A stretch of DNA of 64,000 nt. It comes from Microbacterium sp. C7(2022). GTDB taxonomy: Bacteria > Actinomycetota > Actinomycetes > Actinomycetales > Microbacteriaceae. Under the pieces are notes generated by a model. The model saw only the letters and a list, made by a program, of their open reading frames with translations, searched no databases and was not told where the DNA came from. Position 1 is the stretch's first letter, and each line of letters begins with the position of its first letter. Of this stretch, positions 35,319-45,463 are shown one piece after another. A program made the translations under genes and the position numbers. The stretch is from positions 57,929-121,928 of the forward strand of contig NZ_JAPEHV010000007.1 of the NCBI RefSeq assembly GCF_028823665.1, in the 5' to 3' direction.

Positions 35319-37129
35319 GCACCACTGTCACCGGAACCAGCGGCGAAGACCGCTCCGACTACACGCGCGAGGAGAGCAAGGCGATCCGCCGGCGCTCGCT
35401 GCGCCTGCTCGGGTCCCTCATCCGTCCCGTGCACGCGCAGCTGTGGCTCGCAGGGATCGTGCTCGTCGTCTCGACCGCTCTGCGGGTCGCGGGCCCCGCG
35501 CTGATCGCTTACGGCATCAACACGGCCTTGCCCGCCGCCGTCGATCGCATGGACTGGCTGCCCACGATCGGCGTGGTCGCCGTGTACCTCGTGACAGCCC
35601 TCGGTGGGGCTGGACTCATCGGTTGGTACGTCGTCGTCACGGCCCGCCTCACCCAGGCGATCATGCTCGACCTGCGCAAGCGCATCTTCTTGCACACGCA
35701 GCGCCTCAGCCTCGAGTTCCATGAGTCGTACACGTCGGGGCGCATCATCTCGCGTCAGACGAGCGACCTCGACACGATCCGCGAACTGCTCGACGGTGGC
35801 CTCAACGAGCTGGTGTCGGGTCTGCTGTACGGCGGTTTCACGCTGGTGGCCCTGTTGCTGCTCGATGTGCAGTCGGGCCTCATCCTCGTGATCATGGGCA
35901 TCCCGCTGTTCTTCCTGATGCGGTGGTTCTACCTGCGCTCGCAGGTGGTGTACCGCGAGTCGCGCGTGATCAGCGCCCAGGTGATCGTCAAGTTCGTCGA
36001 AACGATGACGGGCATCCGCGCGGTCAAGGCCTTCCGCAAGGAGGAGCGCAACGACGACGAGTTCGGCGACCTCTCGCTGCAGTACCGCGACGTCAACATG
36101 CGCTCGATCCGACTGTTCGGCACCTTCGAGCCGGGGCTCATGGCCGTGGCATCCGTCTCTGTCGCACTGGTCGTGCTGTGGGGAGGAATCCGCGTCGTCG
36201 ATGGCGGAATTATGGTCGGTACGCTGCTGGCCGCGGTGCTGTACGTGCGGAACTTCTTCGCGCCCCTGCAAGAGGTCGCGTTCTTCCTCAACTCGTACCA
36301 GTCCGCGACCGCGGCGCTCGAGAAGGTGTCGGGCGTCCTCGAAGAGGAACCCACCGTCGCCGACCCGAGCGAGCCGGTCGACCTGTGGACCGCGCGCGGC
36401 AACGTGCGGTTCGACGACGTGCTGTTCGGGTACTCGGATGACCGCATAATCCTGCCCGACTTCTCGCTCGACATCCCCGCGGGGCAGACGATCGCCCTGG
36501 TGGGCACGACGGGCGCCGGCAAATCGACGCTCGCCAAGCTGGTGTCGCGCTTCTACGACCCCACCCGCGGGTCGGTGTCACTCGACGGCGTCGATTTGCG
36601 GTCGATGCACCCGAAGGATCTGCGTCGCGCGATCGTCATGGTCACGCAGGAGGCGTACCTGTTCAGCGGCACGGTCGCCGACAACATCGCCTTCGGAAAG
36701 CCGGATGCCACGCTCGACGAGATCAAGGCTGCGGCACGTGCGGTGGGCGCCGACGCGTTCATCGAGGCGCTTCCGGACGGCTACGCGACCGACGTGAACA
36801 AGCGCGGTGGTCGTGTGTCGGCGGGGCAGCGCCAGCTCATCTCGTTCGCGCGGGCGTTCCTCGCCGACCCGGCTGTGCTGATCCTCGACGAGGCGACGGC
36901 ATCGCTCGACATGCCGAGCGAGCGGATGATCCAGGACGCATTGCAGACGCTGCTGGCCGACCGCACGGCGATCATCATCGCGCACCGTCTGTCAACGGTG
37001 GCGATCGCCGACCGCGTGCTGGTGATGGAGCACGGGCGCATCATCGAGGACGACACCCCCGAGGCGCTCATCGCCGGCGACGGCAAGTTCGCGCAGCTTC
37101 ACGCCGCCTGGCAGGACTCGCTGGTGTAG
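35315..37129 (+). CDS. ABC exporter half-transporter, catalytic partner subunit
   Basis: 604 residues with the same layout. Walker [12 protein letters not shown] and Walker [13 protein letters not shown] with the catalytic Glu are intact, but the signature reads VSAGQ in place of LSGGQ. Since the signature of one subunit faces the Walker motifs of the other, the altered signature here and the Asp in the partner build the same, inactive site, while the other site is complete. This agreement strongly supports heterodimer function. GTG start overlaps the previous stop. Downstream lies a repeat cluster and no further gene on this strand for 300 bp. Confidence 0.9.
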   Translation: MSTTVTGTSGEDRSDYTREESKAIRRRSLRLLGSLIRPVHAQLWLAGIVLVVSTALRVAGPALIAYGINTALPAAVDRMDWLPTIGVVAVYLVTALGGAGLIGWYVVVTARLTQAIMLDLRKRIFLHTQRLSLEFHESYTSGRIISRQTSDLDTIRELLDGGLNELVSGLLYGGFTLVALLLLDVQSGLILVIMGIPLFFLMRWFYLRSQVVYRESRVISAQVIVKFVETMTGIRAVKAFRKEERNDDEFGDLSLQYRDVNMRSIRLFGTFEPGLMAVASVSVALVVLWGGIRVVDGGIMVGTLLAAVLYVRNFFAPLQEVAFFLNSYQSATAALEKVSGVLEEEPTVADPSEPVDLWTARGNVRFDDVLFGYSDDRIILPDFSLDIPAGQTIALVGTTGAGKSTLAKLVSRFYDPTRGSVSLDGVDLRSMHPKDLRRAIVMVTQEAYLFSGTVADNIAFGKPDATLDEIKAAARAVGADAFIEALPDGYATDVNKRGGRVSAGQRQLISFARAFLADPAVLILDEATASLDMPSERMIQDALQTLLADRTAIIIAHRLSTVAIADRVLVMEHGRIIEDDTPEALIAGDGKFAQLHAAWQDSLV

Positions 37130-37176
37130 CCCGCGCCCGGGCGCTCGTTGCGGGCGGGTGGGCGTCGGCGCGCGTT

Positions 37177-37337
37177 GAGACACGCTGCGTGCGCGTGCGC
37201 GCGTGGTGAGACACGCCCCCTGCGCCGCCTCGCTCGGTGAGACACGCTTCCTGCGCCGCCTCGTTCGGTGAGACACACCCCCTGCGCCCAGACAATGCGG
37301 CCGACGCCGTGTCTCAGCGCAGGGAGTGTGTTTCGCG
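37177..37337. repeat. 31-bp tandem repeat with GAGACAC heads, plus inverted copy
   Basis: GAGACAC occurs at 37177, 37208, 37239 and 37270, exactly 31 bp apart each time; the 31-bp units share ...CCTGCGCCGCCTCG-TCGGT in the middle two. The inverse GTGTCTC stands at 37309. The rest of the 300-bp gap (37130-37432) holds GC-rich sequence and the promoter of the next gene. It is the same heptamer family as at 9740-9905. Confidence 0.8.
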
Positions 37338-37419
37338 GCGGGGGGGGTGCCCCTATGTCCTTCGTCAAGTGGAATGCGACCATTCAGGCTGCTGTGCGTG
37401 CGGGCGGTGGCTCAAGGTT

Positions 37420-37425
37420 TAGCCT
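37420..37425 (+). promoter_or_regulatory. -10 box TAGCCT
   Basis: 7 nt upstream of ATG 37433; sets the start of the orphan gene. Confidence 0.45.
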
Positions 37426-37432
37426 CGGTTGC

Positions 37433-38044
37433 ATGACGAGCCAGAGCGCGTTGATCGCGAGTGAGGGGTATGGGCGGCTTGCTCGCGAGTTCATCCCGGA
37501 GTCGCATCGTGGCCTGCCGATGGTGCGGATCCTGCTTCCGATGTGGGGAGACCACGATGGGTCGACCGTGCGGTGGTCGGAGTATGTCGCGCTCGATGAG
37601 GAGTTGGCGTCGCTGGATTGGTGGGACGTTGTCGAGCGAAATGCGGAGGAGCGTCCAGAGATCCGTGATCTGGTCTCATGTCGGGGCGAACTGGACGCGG
37701 CGACGGTTGAGGGTCTCTCAGAAGCGGTCGGTGACGCTGAGTTGATGTCGCTTCGGTGGATGGGTTACGCGGGGAACCCGTTCACGAACGACCCCGTTCG
37801 CGTTTTTGGCAACGACTTCTTTCCTGCGGTGCTGCGTCGGGACGACCTTCTTGTGGGTGAGCGGGTTCCGGAGTTCGCGTGGGATGAGGACGGCACCATC
37901 GCATGGGGAACGCATCTGTATCCGGATTCGCTGATCCTCGCCGGTGACATCGCTCGTGTGCGGCGCGTGCATGCCGACCCGCGATTGGACACCATCGTGG
38001 TTCGGCCGGACGAGGATGTGCTGCCGCCGAGCTCGGGTGACTGA
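37433..38044 (+). CDS. Hypothetical protein next to IS110 element
   Basis: 203 residues, acidic, no signal peptide or membrane helix. I do not recognise a family. Features are a Trp-rich, Glu/Asp-rich N-terminal half (RWSEYVALDEELASLDWWDVV) and the segment NPFTNDPVRVFGNDFFPAVLRRDDLLVG, then GTIAWGTHLYPDSLILAGDIARVRRV. Codons are less GC-biased at third positions than in neighbours, which with the flanking repeats and IS suggests acquired DNA. The stop is 8 bp before the right end repeat of the IS, so the C-terminus may or may not be original. Confidence 0.55.
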   Translation: MTSQSALIASEGYGRLAREFIPESHRGLPMVRILLPMWGDHDGSTVRWSEYVALDEELASLDWWDVVERNAEERPEIRDLVSCRGELDAATVEGLSEAVGDAELMSLRWMGYAGNPFTNDPVRVFGNDFFPAVLRRDDLLVGERVPEFAWDEDGTIAWGTHLYPDSLILAGDIARVRRVHADPRLDTIVVRPDEDVLPPSSGD

Positions 38045-38062
38045 CCCCCGCCGGTCACGAAC

Positions 38063-39271
38063 TTAGGCGGCGACCGCCTGCGGTGCTTGGTCGAGGGCGC
38101 CGTCCCGGAGCATGGCGTAGAGGACGTCGGAGCGTCGTCTCGCGAGGGCGAGGAGCGCCTGGTTGTGACGTTTGCCTTGGCTGATCTTGCGGTCGTAGTA
38201 GGCGCGCGATTCGGGGTCGCGGAGTGCGGCGAATGCGGAGAGGAACATTGCGTTCTTGAGGATCTTGTTCCCGCGCCTCGATGAGTACTCACCTCGGATC
38301 GACGTGCCCGATCTTCGGGTGACGGGTGCGAGGCCGGCGTAGGCGGCGAGGTGGCCGGCGGTGGGGAAGTGTTTGCCTACGACTTCGGTGAGGAGTCTGG
38401 CTGCGGTCCTGACGCCGACTCCGGGCATGCTCGTCAGGACGGGTTGAAGAGGGTGCGCATCGACCAGCTTCTCGACCTCCGCCGCGACCTCGTCCCGCTG
38501 GCGTCGAAGCGTCGCGATCTGGGCGGCGAGCCGCGGGAGCACCAGCGCGGCCGCGTTCGTGCCGGTCACGACGACCGTCTGCTGGTCTAGCGCGGTGATG
38601 ATTTCGTGCGCCCAATCCCTGCCCTTGCGAGGCGCGAGCTTCAGCATGCGCGTCGCGATCCGCTTCTCACCCGCCGCGCGTAGCTCGGCCGGTGACGGCC
38701 AGCGCTGCAGCAGGTCGAGGATCGCGGGGTGATCCAGCCGCGGACCGATGACGCGTTCCAGCGCGGGGTGAATCTGGGTGAGCAGTCCGCGGATGCGGTT
38801 GCCGACCTGGGTGATCTGCGCGGCGAGGTCGTCGTCGAACCCGCAGAGCATCGACAGCTCGGCCACCTGTTCGTCCGTGACCTGGATCGAGCGGAGCGTG
38901 TGCGGCATCGTGCGTGCCGTCTCGGCGATGATCGCGGCGTCTCGTGCGTCGGTCTTCGCCTCACCGGGGTGCAGGTCCGCGATCCGCCGCATCGCCAACC
39001 CCGGCAGATACCCGACGACCGCTCCTGCGGCCTGCGCGACCGCAACGGGCAGTGCGCCGATGGTCGCGGGCTGGTCAACGATCAGCAGCACGACCCCGTG
39101 CGTCTGCAGTTCCGCGAGCACGGCGCGGAGGCGTTGCTCGTCGTTGGGCAGTGCCTTGTCGTAGAGCTTCTTGCCGGTGCGGTTGAGGGCGACGGCGTGG
39201 TGTTCGCCTTTGCCGACGTCGAGTCCGACGAACACGTCGACCTGGTCGTATCTGTCGATCTGGGTGACCAC
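38063..39271 (-). CDS. IS110 family transposase (DEDD-type recombinase)
   Basis: 402 residues. RuvC-like N-terminal domain with FVGLDVGKGEHH (Asp18), LLIVDQPATIGAL (Asp66 where the second acid is usually Glu) and GEAKTDARDAAIIAETAR (Asp108, Asp111); a coiled region; and the transposase_20 domain with LTSMPGVGVRTAARLLTEV and APVTRRSGTSIRGEYSSRRGNKILKNA, whose Ser is the proposed second active-site residue. It starts at GTG 39271 with GAGGAG close in front. IS110 enzymes use a bridge RNA from the element's own leader to choose donor and target. The gene looks intact, so the element may be active. Confidence 0.9.
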   Translation of the reverse strand: MVTQIDRYDQVDVFVGLDVGKGEHHAVALNRTGKKLYDKALPNDEQRLRAVLAELQTHGVVLLIVDQPATIGALPVAVAQAAGAVVGYLPGLAMRRIADLHPGEAKTDARDAAIIAETARTMPHTLRSIQVTDEQVAELSMLCGFDDDLAAQITQVGNRIRGLLTQIHPALERVIGPRLDHPAILDLLQRWPSPAELRAAGEKRIATRMLKLAPRKGRDWAHEIITALDQQTVVVTGTNAAALVLPRLAAQIATLRRQRDEVAAEVEKLVDAHPLQPVLTSMPGVGVRTAARLLTEVVGKHFPTAGHLAAYAGLAPVTRRSGTSIRGEYSSRRGNKILKNAMFLSAFAALRDPESRAYYDRKISQGKRHNQALLALARRRSDVLYAMLRDGALDQAPQAVAA

Positions 39272-39289
39272 CTGCTCCTCAGTTCGCTC

Positions 39290-39480
39290 GCGTTCGACAG
39301 CGTGCGGCGGTGCGTCTCGGCATCCACGTTGCGAACGGCCTCGAGCGTGCTCGGGCCTGGCCCCTATCAGCGATCACCCACCGCCAACCAGGCCCGGTGA
39401 CAACACCCCCCGGATCATGGGTAACAGGGGGGACCAATCATGCCGAGCCCGGCAGCCTGCCACCGCCCAGCATGGCCGCT
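39290..39480 (-). ncRNA. Candidate bridge RNA of the IS110 element
   Basis: The leader upstream of the transposase can fold into at least two hairpins on the minus strand: CCCCCC/GGGGGG arms (39406-39411 and 39427-39432, 15-nt loop), then CGGGCCTGG/CCAGGCCCG arms (39352-39360 and 39388-39396) closing a 27-nt loop. IS110-group bridge RNAs are transcribed from this place and show a 5' hairpin followed by internal guide loops. Boundaries are approximate, and no guide match to the flanks could be proved. Confidence 0.4.
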
Positions 39481-39494
39481 GAACGGGTCACGAA

Positions 39495-39671
39495 GAAAGT
39501 AACGGGGGGGCGGGCGGCCGCCGGGTGCGCTCGGATGTGTTTCGCGGGGCGCCGCGCGGCGGGCGCGCAGCGCCGAGATGCGGGGCGCGTTGCTCGCTCG
39601 GCCCAGGGCGACGAGGTCTCGGTGGGGGAGGGGATTCCGAGGCCCCGCCGCCGGCCTGGTGTTCGCGGATG
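39495..39671. other. GC-rich gap with no gene
   Basis: 177 bp of G-rich sequence (GGGGGGGCGGGCGGCCGCC near 39504) with a TGTGTTTCGCGG that also occurs at the end of the 37177 repeat cluster. It may be the other half of a repeat region split by the IS; nothing coding seen. Confidence 0.4.
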
Positions 39672-40124
39672 CTAGAGGCGCACCTCGGCGATGACCTCAC
39701 CGTACTCTGTCTCGCCGACCGGCGTGAAGCCTACGGCTTCGAAGAATGCACCCGGTCCGTCGCTGCCGGATTCGTACATCACGCTGACGTGGTCCATGCC
39801 GCGTTCGCGCGCTTCTTCGAGCAGAGCCTTGACGGCGAACCGGCCCACGCCGCGGCGCTGATCTTCGGCGTCGACGTTGATGCGCCAGAGCACCGAGCGG
39901 AAGTTTTCCTGCGGGTCATCAGCGTCAAAATTCGCGCTCACGAAGCCCACGACCTCGTCGCCATCGAGCACGACGCGCTGCCACGTGGACTGCGGATTGA
40001 CCACAGTTGCGGCGATGCCATAGCTGACCGGCGCCAAGAACTGCTCCTGTCCGGGTTTTAGGGACAGGTTGTTGACCGCCACGATCGTAGAGGCGGAGAG
40101 TTCGACCAGCCGAAGTTCTGACAT
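39672..40124 (-). CDS. GNAT family N-acetyltransferase
   Basis: 150 residues of the Gcn5-related fold: an N-terminal LVELSASTIVAVNNLSLKPGQEQFL, core strands WQRVVLDGDEVVGFVSANF, the acetyl-CoA motif RINVDAEDQRRGVGRFAVKALLEEARERG and the C-terminal YESGSDGPGAFFEAVGFTPVGETEYGEVIAEV. Similar small GNATs act on spermidine or other polyamines; the opening resembles them, but the substrate is a guess. Start ATG with first base 40124 sits 6 nt after minus-strand TAGCCT. It is divergent from icd. Confidence 0.85.
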   Translation of the reverse strand: MSELRLVELSASTIVAVNNLSLKPGQEQFLAPVSYGIAATVVNPQSTWQRVVLDGDEVVGFVSANFDADDPQENFRSVLWRINVDAEDQRRGVGRFAVKALLEEARERGMDHVSVMYESGSDGPGAFFEAVGFTPVGETEYGEVIAEVRL

Positions 40125-40130
40125 AGCCAC

Positions 40131-40136
40131 AGGCTA
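40131..40136 (-). promoter_or_regulatory. -10 box TAGCCT of the GNAT gene
   Basis: Minus-strand TAGCCT directly upstream; decides for the ATG at 40124 rather than the in-frame GTG six bases earlier. Confidence 0.45.
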
Positions 40137-40199
40137 ACCCGGAACCGCCGGACACGGTAAGCCAACGCCGTCTCGTTACATGGATTTCATGTGCGGAGA

Positions 40200-40217
40200 T
40201 ATCTTGACGTCAAGATA
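40200..40217. promoter_or_regulatory. Perfect 18-bp palindrome in the icd promoter
   Basis: TATCTTGACGTCAAGATA is a perfect palindrome that covers the -35 window of the -10 box TAGGCT at 40236-40241. A half-related copy, TTGACGTCGA, follows at 40241-40250. The sucC leader carries a one-mismatch version of its core. MarR-type regulators such as Streptomyces TamR are reported to control idh and other TCA genes, but identity of the binder here is unknown. Confidence 0.6.
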
Positions 40218-40235
40218 CTTTCTGCGCGCCTGCGA

Positions 40236-40241
40236 TAGGCT
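40236..40241 (+). promoter_or_regulatory. -10 box TAGGCT of icd
   Basis: TANNNT match with a leader of about 24 nt to the ATG at 40272; ribosome binding site GGAGAACG near 40260. Confidence 0.45.
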
Positions 40242-40271
40242 TGACGTCGACTCGCGAACGGAGAACGACGC

Positions 40272-42491
<2,220 letters not shown>

Positions 42492-42514
42492 TCGCACGCG
42501 CCGTAGGCGCGAAT

Positions 42515-42548
42515 AAGTGGGGCGGATGCTGCAGCATCCGCCCCACTT
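42515..42548. terminator. Perfect 34-bp palindromic terminator between icd and manA
   Basis: AAGTGGGGCGGATGCTG (42515-42531) followed at once by its reverse complement (42532-42548), then TGCTTTT. It lies between convergent genes, 12 bp from the manA stop, so it can serve both. The apex again uses GGATGC/GCATCC. Confidence 0.8.
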
Positions 42549-42559
42549 TGCTTTTCAGG

Positions 42560-43756
42560 CTACGCCTGCGCCATCGCCACCCATGCGCGCCCGGGGCCGC
42601 TCACGCGTAGCGAGGTGACATCGCCTGAGACGAACGCGGCGTCGCCGCGCGGGATCGTCATGCTCACTCCGGCGGAATCTTCGACCGTGACGGCATCGCT
42701 GTCGGCGAGGACGATCGCCGGCCCGGTGGGGGTGACCACAGCGTCGCCGTCGACGAGGAGCATCGAGAACGGGGCCGGGGGAGTGTAGCCGGTGACCGCG
42801 CCGTCGACTTCGGGGGTGAGCAGGGTCGCGGGGCCCTGATCGAACGACAGCAGGCGCACCAGTTCGTCGGTGTCGATGTGCTTGGGCGTGAGGCCGCCCC
42901 GCACCACGTTGTCGCTCGCGGTCATCAGTTCGATGCCCAGGCCCGACAGGTATGCGTGCAGCAGTCCAGCGGGGGCGTAGAGCCCTTCGCCTCGGCGAAG
43001 CGAGACGCGGTTCATCAGCGCGGCCACGACGACACCGGGGTCGCCGGGGTAGTGCTGCGACACCTCGCGGACGGTCTGCCAGGTCGTCGCCAGCGCCGCA
43101 TCTGTGACGTTGTCGCGCGAAGCCAGCGCCGTGAGTGCGTCGACGGTGGCGGTGACGGCGGGGCCGCCCGCGAGTAGCCAGGTCAGTGCGTCCTGCACAC
43201 GCGTGGGGTCCGCGAGGATCTCGACCAGCCTGGTGAACGCGTCGTCGCCGCTCTCGCGCAGCGTGTCGATGAGCGCGGCGACTTCGTCGGCGGGGCGGAA
43301 CCCGCACAGGGCGTCGAACCGCTCACTCACCGCCACGATGATCTCGGGCTTGGGGAAGGGGTCCTTGTAGTTGCGCGAGGGATCAGAGATCGGGATGCCG
43401 CGGGCTTCTTCCGCTGCGAAACCCGCCGTCGCCTGTTCTGGCGTCGGGTGCACCTGAAGGGAGAGCGGGCTCGCGGCCGCGAGAACCTTGAGCAGGATGG
43501 GAAGATCGTTGCGCTGTGCGCCGATGGCCTCGCCCAGCAGACGTGCGGGTTCGGCGGCGATCCACTCTTGCAGCGTGTCGTGCGTGCGGCGCAGTTCGGG
43601 CACGACCGTGCCGGTGTGCGTCGGCGAACCGGGGTGCGTGCCCAGCCACAGTTCGGCCTCAGGGGCACCGCTCGGCTCGACGCCGCGGAACTCGGCGATC
43701 GCGGTGGTCGACCCCCAGGCGTAGTCGCGGGGGGTGTTGGTCAGGGCGATGAACAT
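42560..43756 (-). CDS. manA: Mannose-6-phosphate isomerase, class I
   Basis: 398 residues of the cupin-fold zinc enzyme that interconverts mannose-6-phosphate and fructose-6-phosphate. It starts MFIALTNTPRDYAWGSTTAIAEF; zinc ligands lie in SLQVHPTPEQA and in the E-x-H region LYAPAGLLHAYLSGLGIELMTASDNVVRGGLTPKHID, which also holds the catalytic Arg. GAGGA precedes the ATG (first base 43756); an extra 25 codons upstream are not family-like. It connects mannose and GDP-mannose metabolism to glycolysis. Confidence 0.93.
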   Translation of the reverse strand: MFIALTNTPRDYAWGSTTAIAEFRGVEPSGAPEAELWLGTHPGSPTHTGTVVPELRRTHDTLQEWIAAEPARLLGEAIGAQRNDLPILLKVLAAASPLSLQVHPTPEQATAGFAAEEARGIPISDPSRNYKDPFPKPEIIVAVSERFDALCGFRPADEVAALIDTLRESGDDAFTRLVEILADPTRVQDALTWLLAGGPAVTATVDALTALASRDNVTDAALATTWQTVREVSQHYPGDPGVVVAALMNRVSLRRGEGLYAPAGLLHAYLSGLGIELMTASDNVVRGGLTPKHIDTDELVRLLSFDQGPATLLTPEVDGAVTGYTPPAPFSMLLVDGDAVVTPTGPAIVLADSDAVTVEDSAGVSMTIPRGDAAFVSGDVTSLRVSGPGRAWVAMAQA

Positions 43757-43815
43757 CGGGTCCTCTCGGGGCAGACGAAACGCCCCGGGCTCAGCCCAAG
43801 GCGTCTCGGTGGATG

Positions 43816-45288
43816 TCAGGCGTGAACCCACACCTCGGTGCCGTCGGGGGCCCAGTCGTAGACGTACTTGGCCACCTCATCGGGCATGTTCACGCAACCG
43901 TGGCTCATCGGGGTGCCGAAGTTGTTGTGCCAGTACGTGCCGTGGAAGCCCTGATCGCCGTTGAACCACGTGACCCACTTGACGTCTTCGGTGCAGTAGG
44001 GCGCGCCCTCGTAGCATCCCATGTCCTGAATCGGCACGTGCGCGAAGATCTTGTAATAGCCGGTCGCGGTCGGCGTCGCGGACTTGCCCGACGAGATCGC
44101 GTACGACTTCACGACTTTGCCGTTCTCGAACAGGTAGGTGCGCTGGTCGCCCAGGTCGACCTCGATGCGGCGCGACAGCGAGGTGGTCTCGAAGTCCGTG
44201 GTCTTCGCGGGCAGTTCGTACACGGCGTCACCCGAGGCCAGCTGCGCGGCGAACTCGTCGGCGACGCCGGACGTGTCGCCGAGCGCTCGGCCGGTCACAC
44301 CCTCGGTGACGGTGCGAATCACGCCGCCGTCGGAGTTCGTGATGACGGTTGCATCGACGGCGTCGCGGTTGACCTTCTCAGCAAGACCGTCGACGACATC
44401 CTGAATAGCTGCGGAGTCGGCGGCGATCGCGAAGGTTCCGTCGCCGTTGGGGGTCACCGTGAGCCACGACGCGGCGGTGGCGCGCTTGATGGGCACGACC
44501 CGCTCGTCGCCGATGTAGAAGCCTGCGCGCGAGAGCATGCCGTTGAGCGTGTCGGCGGTGGTCTCGACGCTTTCGGTGCTGGTGAGCGGCGGGACGGCAA
44601 CCGTAGTGACATCGACCTCGGCGGTCGTTGCCCCGGTATCGAAAGCGTCCTGCAGTGCAGCGAGAACAATCGTCGGGTCGATGCCCGCGCCGTCAACGGC
44701 CGGTGTCGTGACGTATGCCGCGGATTCGGCGTCGAAGGCGAGAGTCGCGTCGGTCGGGGTGACGTAGATCTCGGGGGCTGCGGCGTGCAGCGTCGATGCG
44801 GCTGCCTCGGCGTCGATCGTGACCGTGGGGGAGGGGGTTTCAGTGAACCACTCGGTGACGTTCCACATCGGGTGTGCGGCGAAGGCGTCATCGGCAAGGG
44901 TCGCGGCGTCTACCGACGCGCCCAGGTCGGCGCCGGTCACTTCTGCCCCGTCGGCGTCGCCCGCGAGAACCACGGTCGTCGATGCCACGTGCTGGTTGAG
45001 AGCGTCGGCTGCGGCCCCGGGTGTCATGAGTCCGACCGAGACGCCGCCGATGGTCGTTCCGGGAGCGATGAGGATGAGGGATGCCGCGACGGTGCCGAGG
45101 ATCGCTGCGCCGCCGATTCCGATCCCGACCCACAGGCCGGTGCGGCGCTTTTTCACGACGGGTTCTGCGGGCGCCCATTCGTAGGTTTGGGTCGCGGCTT
45201 CGGGGTCGCCAGAGGCCGTGGGAGGCTCGGTGTTTTCGGCCTCTGATCGGGTGACGGTATCCGTCACGATGCACCCCCGGTTAGTCAT
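43816..45288 (-). CDS. L,D-transpeptidase (YkuD domain) with peptidoglycan-binding N-terminal region
   Basis: About 490 residues. A cytosolic N-terminus of about 45 residues and one membrane helix (TGLWVGIGIGGAAILGTVAASLILIAPG) anchor it; the extracellular part has two PG-binding-4-type repeats (TTIGGVSVGLMTPGAAADAL...; a second unit before residue 340), then a YkuD domain with YAISSGK, HVPIQDMG and the catalytic HGTYW...GTPMSHGCVNM, ending in VWVHA. It makes 3-3 crosslinks or attaches proteins to peptidoglycan. Start is uncertain: ATG 45303, ATG 45288 (GGAA upstream) and GTG 45267 (GGGGGTG upstream) are all in frame. Confidence 0.88.
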   Translation of the reverse strand: MTNRGCIVTDTVTRSEAENTEPPTASGDPEAATQTYEWAPAEPVVKKRRTGLWVGIGIGGAAILGTVAASLILIAPGTTIGGVSVGLMTPGAAADALNQHVASTTVVLAGDADGAEVTGADLGASVDAATLADDAFAAHPMWNVTEWFTETPSPTVTIDAEAAASTLHAAAPEIYVTPTDATLAFDAESAAYVTTPAVDGAGIDPTIVLAALQDAFDTGATTAEVDVTTVAVPPLTSTESVETTADTLNGMLSRAGFYIGDERVVPIKRATAASWLTVTPNGDGTFAIAADSAAIQDVVDGLAEKVNRDAVDATVITNSDGGVIRTVTEGVTGRALGDTSGVADEFAAQLASGDAVYELPAKTTDFETTSLSRRIEVDLGDQRTYLFENGKVVKSYAISSGKSATPTATGYYKIFAHVPIQDMGCYEGAPYCTEDVKWVTWFNGDQGFHGTYWHNNFGTPMSHGCVNMPDEVAKYVYDWAPDGTEVWVHA

Positions 45289-45437
45289 TGACGTTCCGTC
45301 CATGGTAAGGCACCGGGGCTGGGGAAACCTTTCAGAATGCGAACGTGCGGCGTCTGAGCAGGAGTTTCACGGAGAGTCGCTCAATGTAACGGTTTTGTAA
45401 ACACGCCGTTCAAATTCGATTCAGGGGTTGCGGTGTG

Positions 45438-45462
45438 TTTGTTCGTAAGGTCTACTAACAAA
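45438..45462. promoter_or_regulatory. ROK-type operator at the regulator's start codon
   Basis: TTTGTTCGT (45438-45446) and ACTAACAAA (45454-45462) are inverted half-sites (8 of 9 pairs) 7 bp apart, ending 1 bp before ATG 45464. A-rich ACTAACAAA halves are typical of actinobacterial ROK repressors; autoregulation is the likely purpose. A half-site CCTAACAAA recurs at 59792-59800. Confidence 0.6.
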
Positions 45463-45463
45463 C

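Larger units (their letters stand above)
38053..39494 (-). mobile_element. IS110-family insertion sequence
   Basis: One transposase gene on the minus strand with about 220 bp of non-coding DNA upstream of it and almost none downstream, the layout of the IS110 group. GGTCACGAA occurs at 38053-38061 and again at 39486-39494, a 9-bp direct repeat 1433 bp apart that fits the expected 1.4-1.5 kb element without terminal inverted repeats. The exact ends within this repeat cannot be fixed from one copy. Confidence 0.7.

Noticed and set aside
37177..37315. Regular 31-bp spacing of GAGACAC suggested a CRISPR array
   Set aside because: The conserved part is only 7 bp plus parts of the middle, there are no repeat-spacer units and no cas genes; it is a tandem repeat.
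43813..45246. 477-codon plus-strand frame over the L,D-transpeptidase
   Set aside because: The minus-strand protein has clear catalytic motifs; the plus frame is a shadow.
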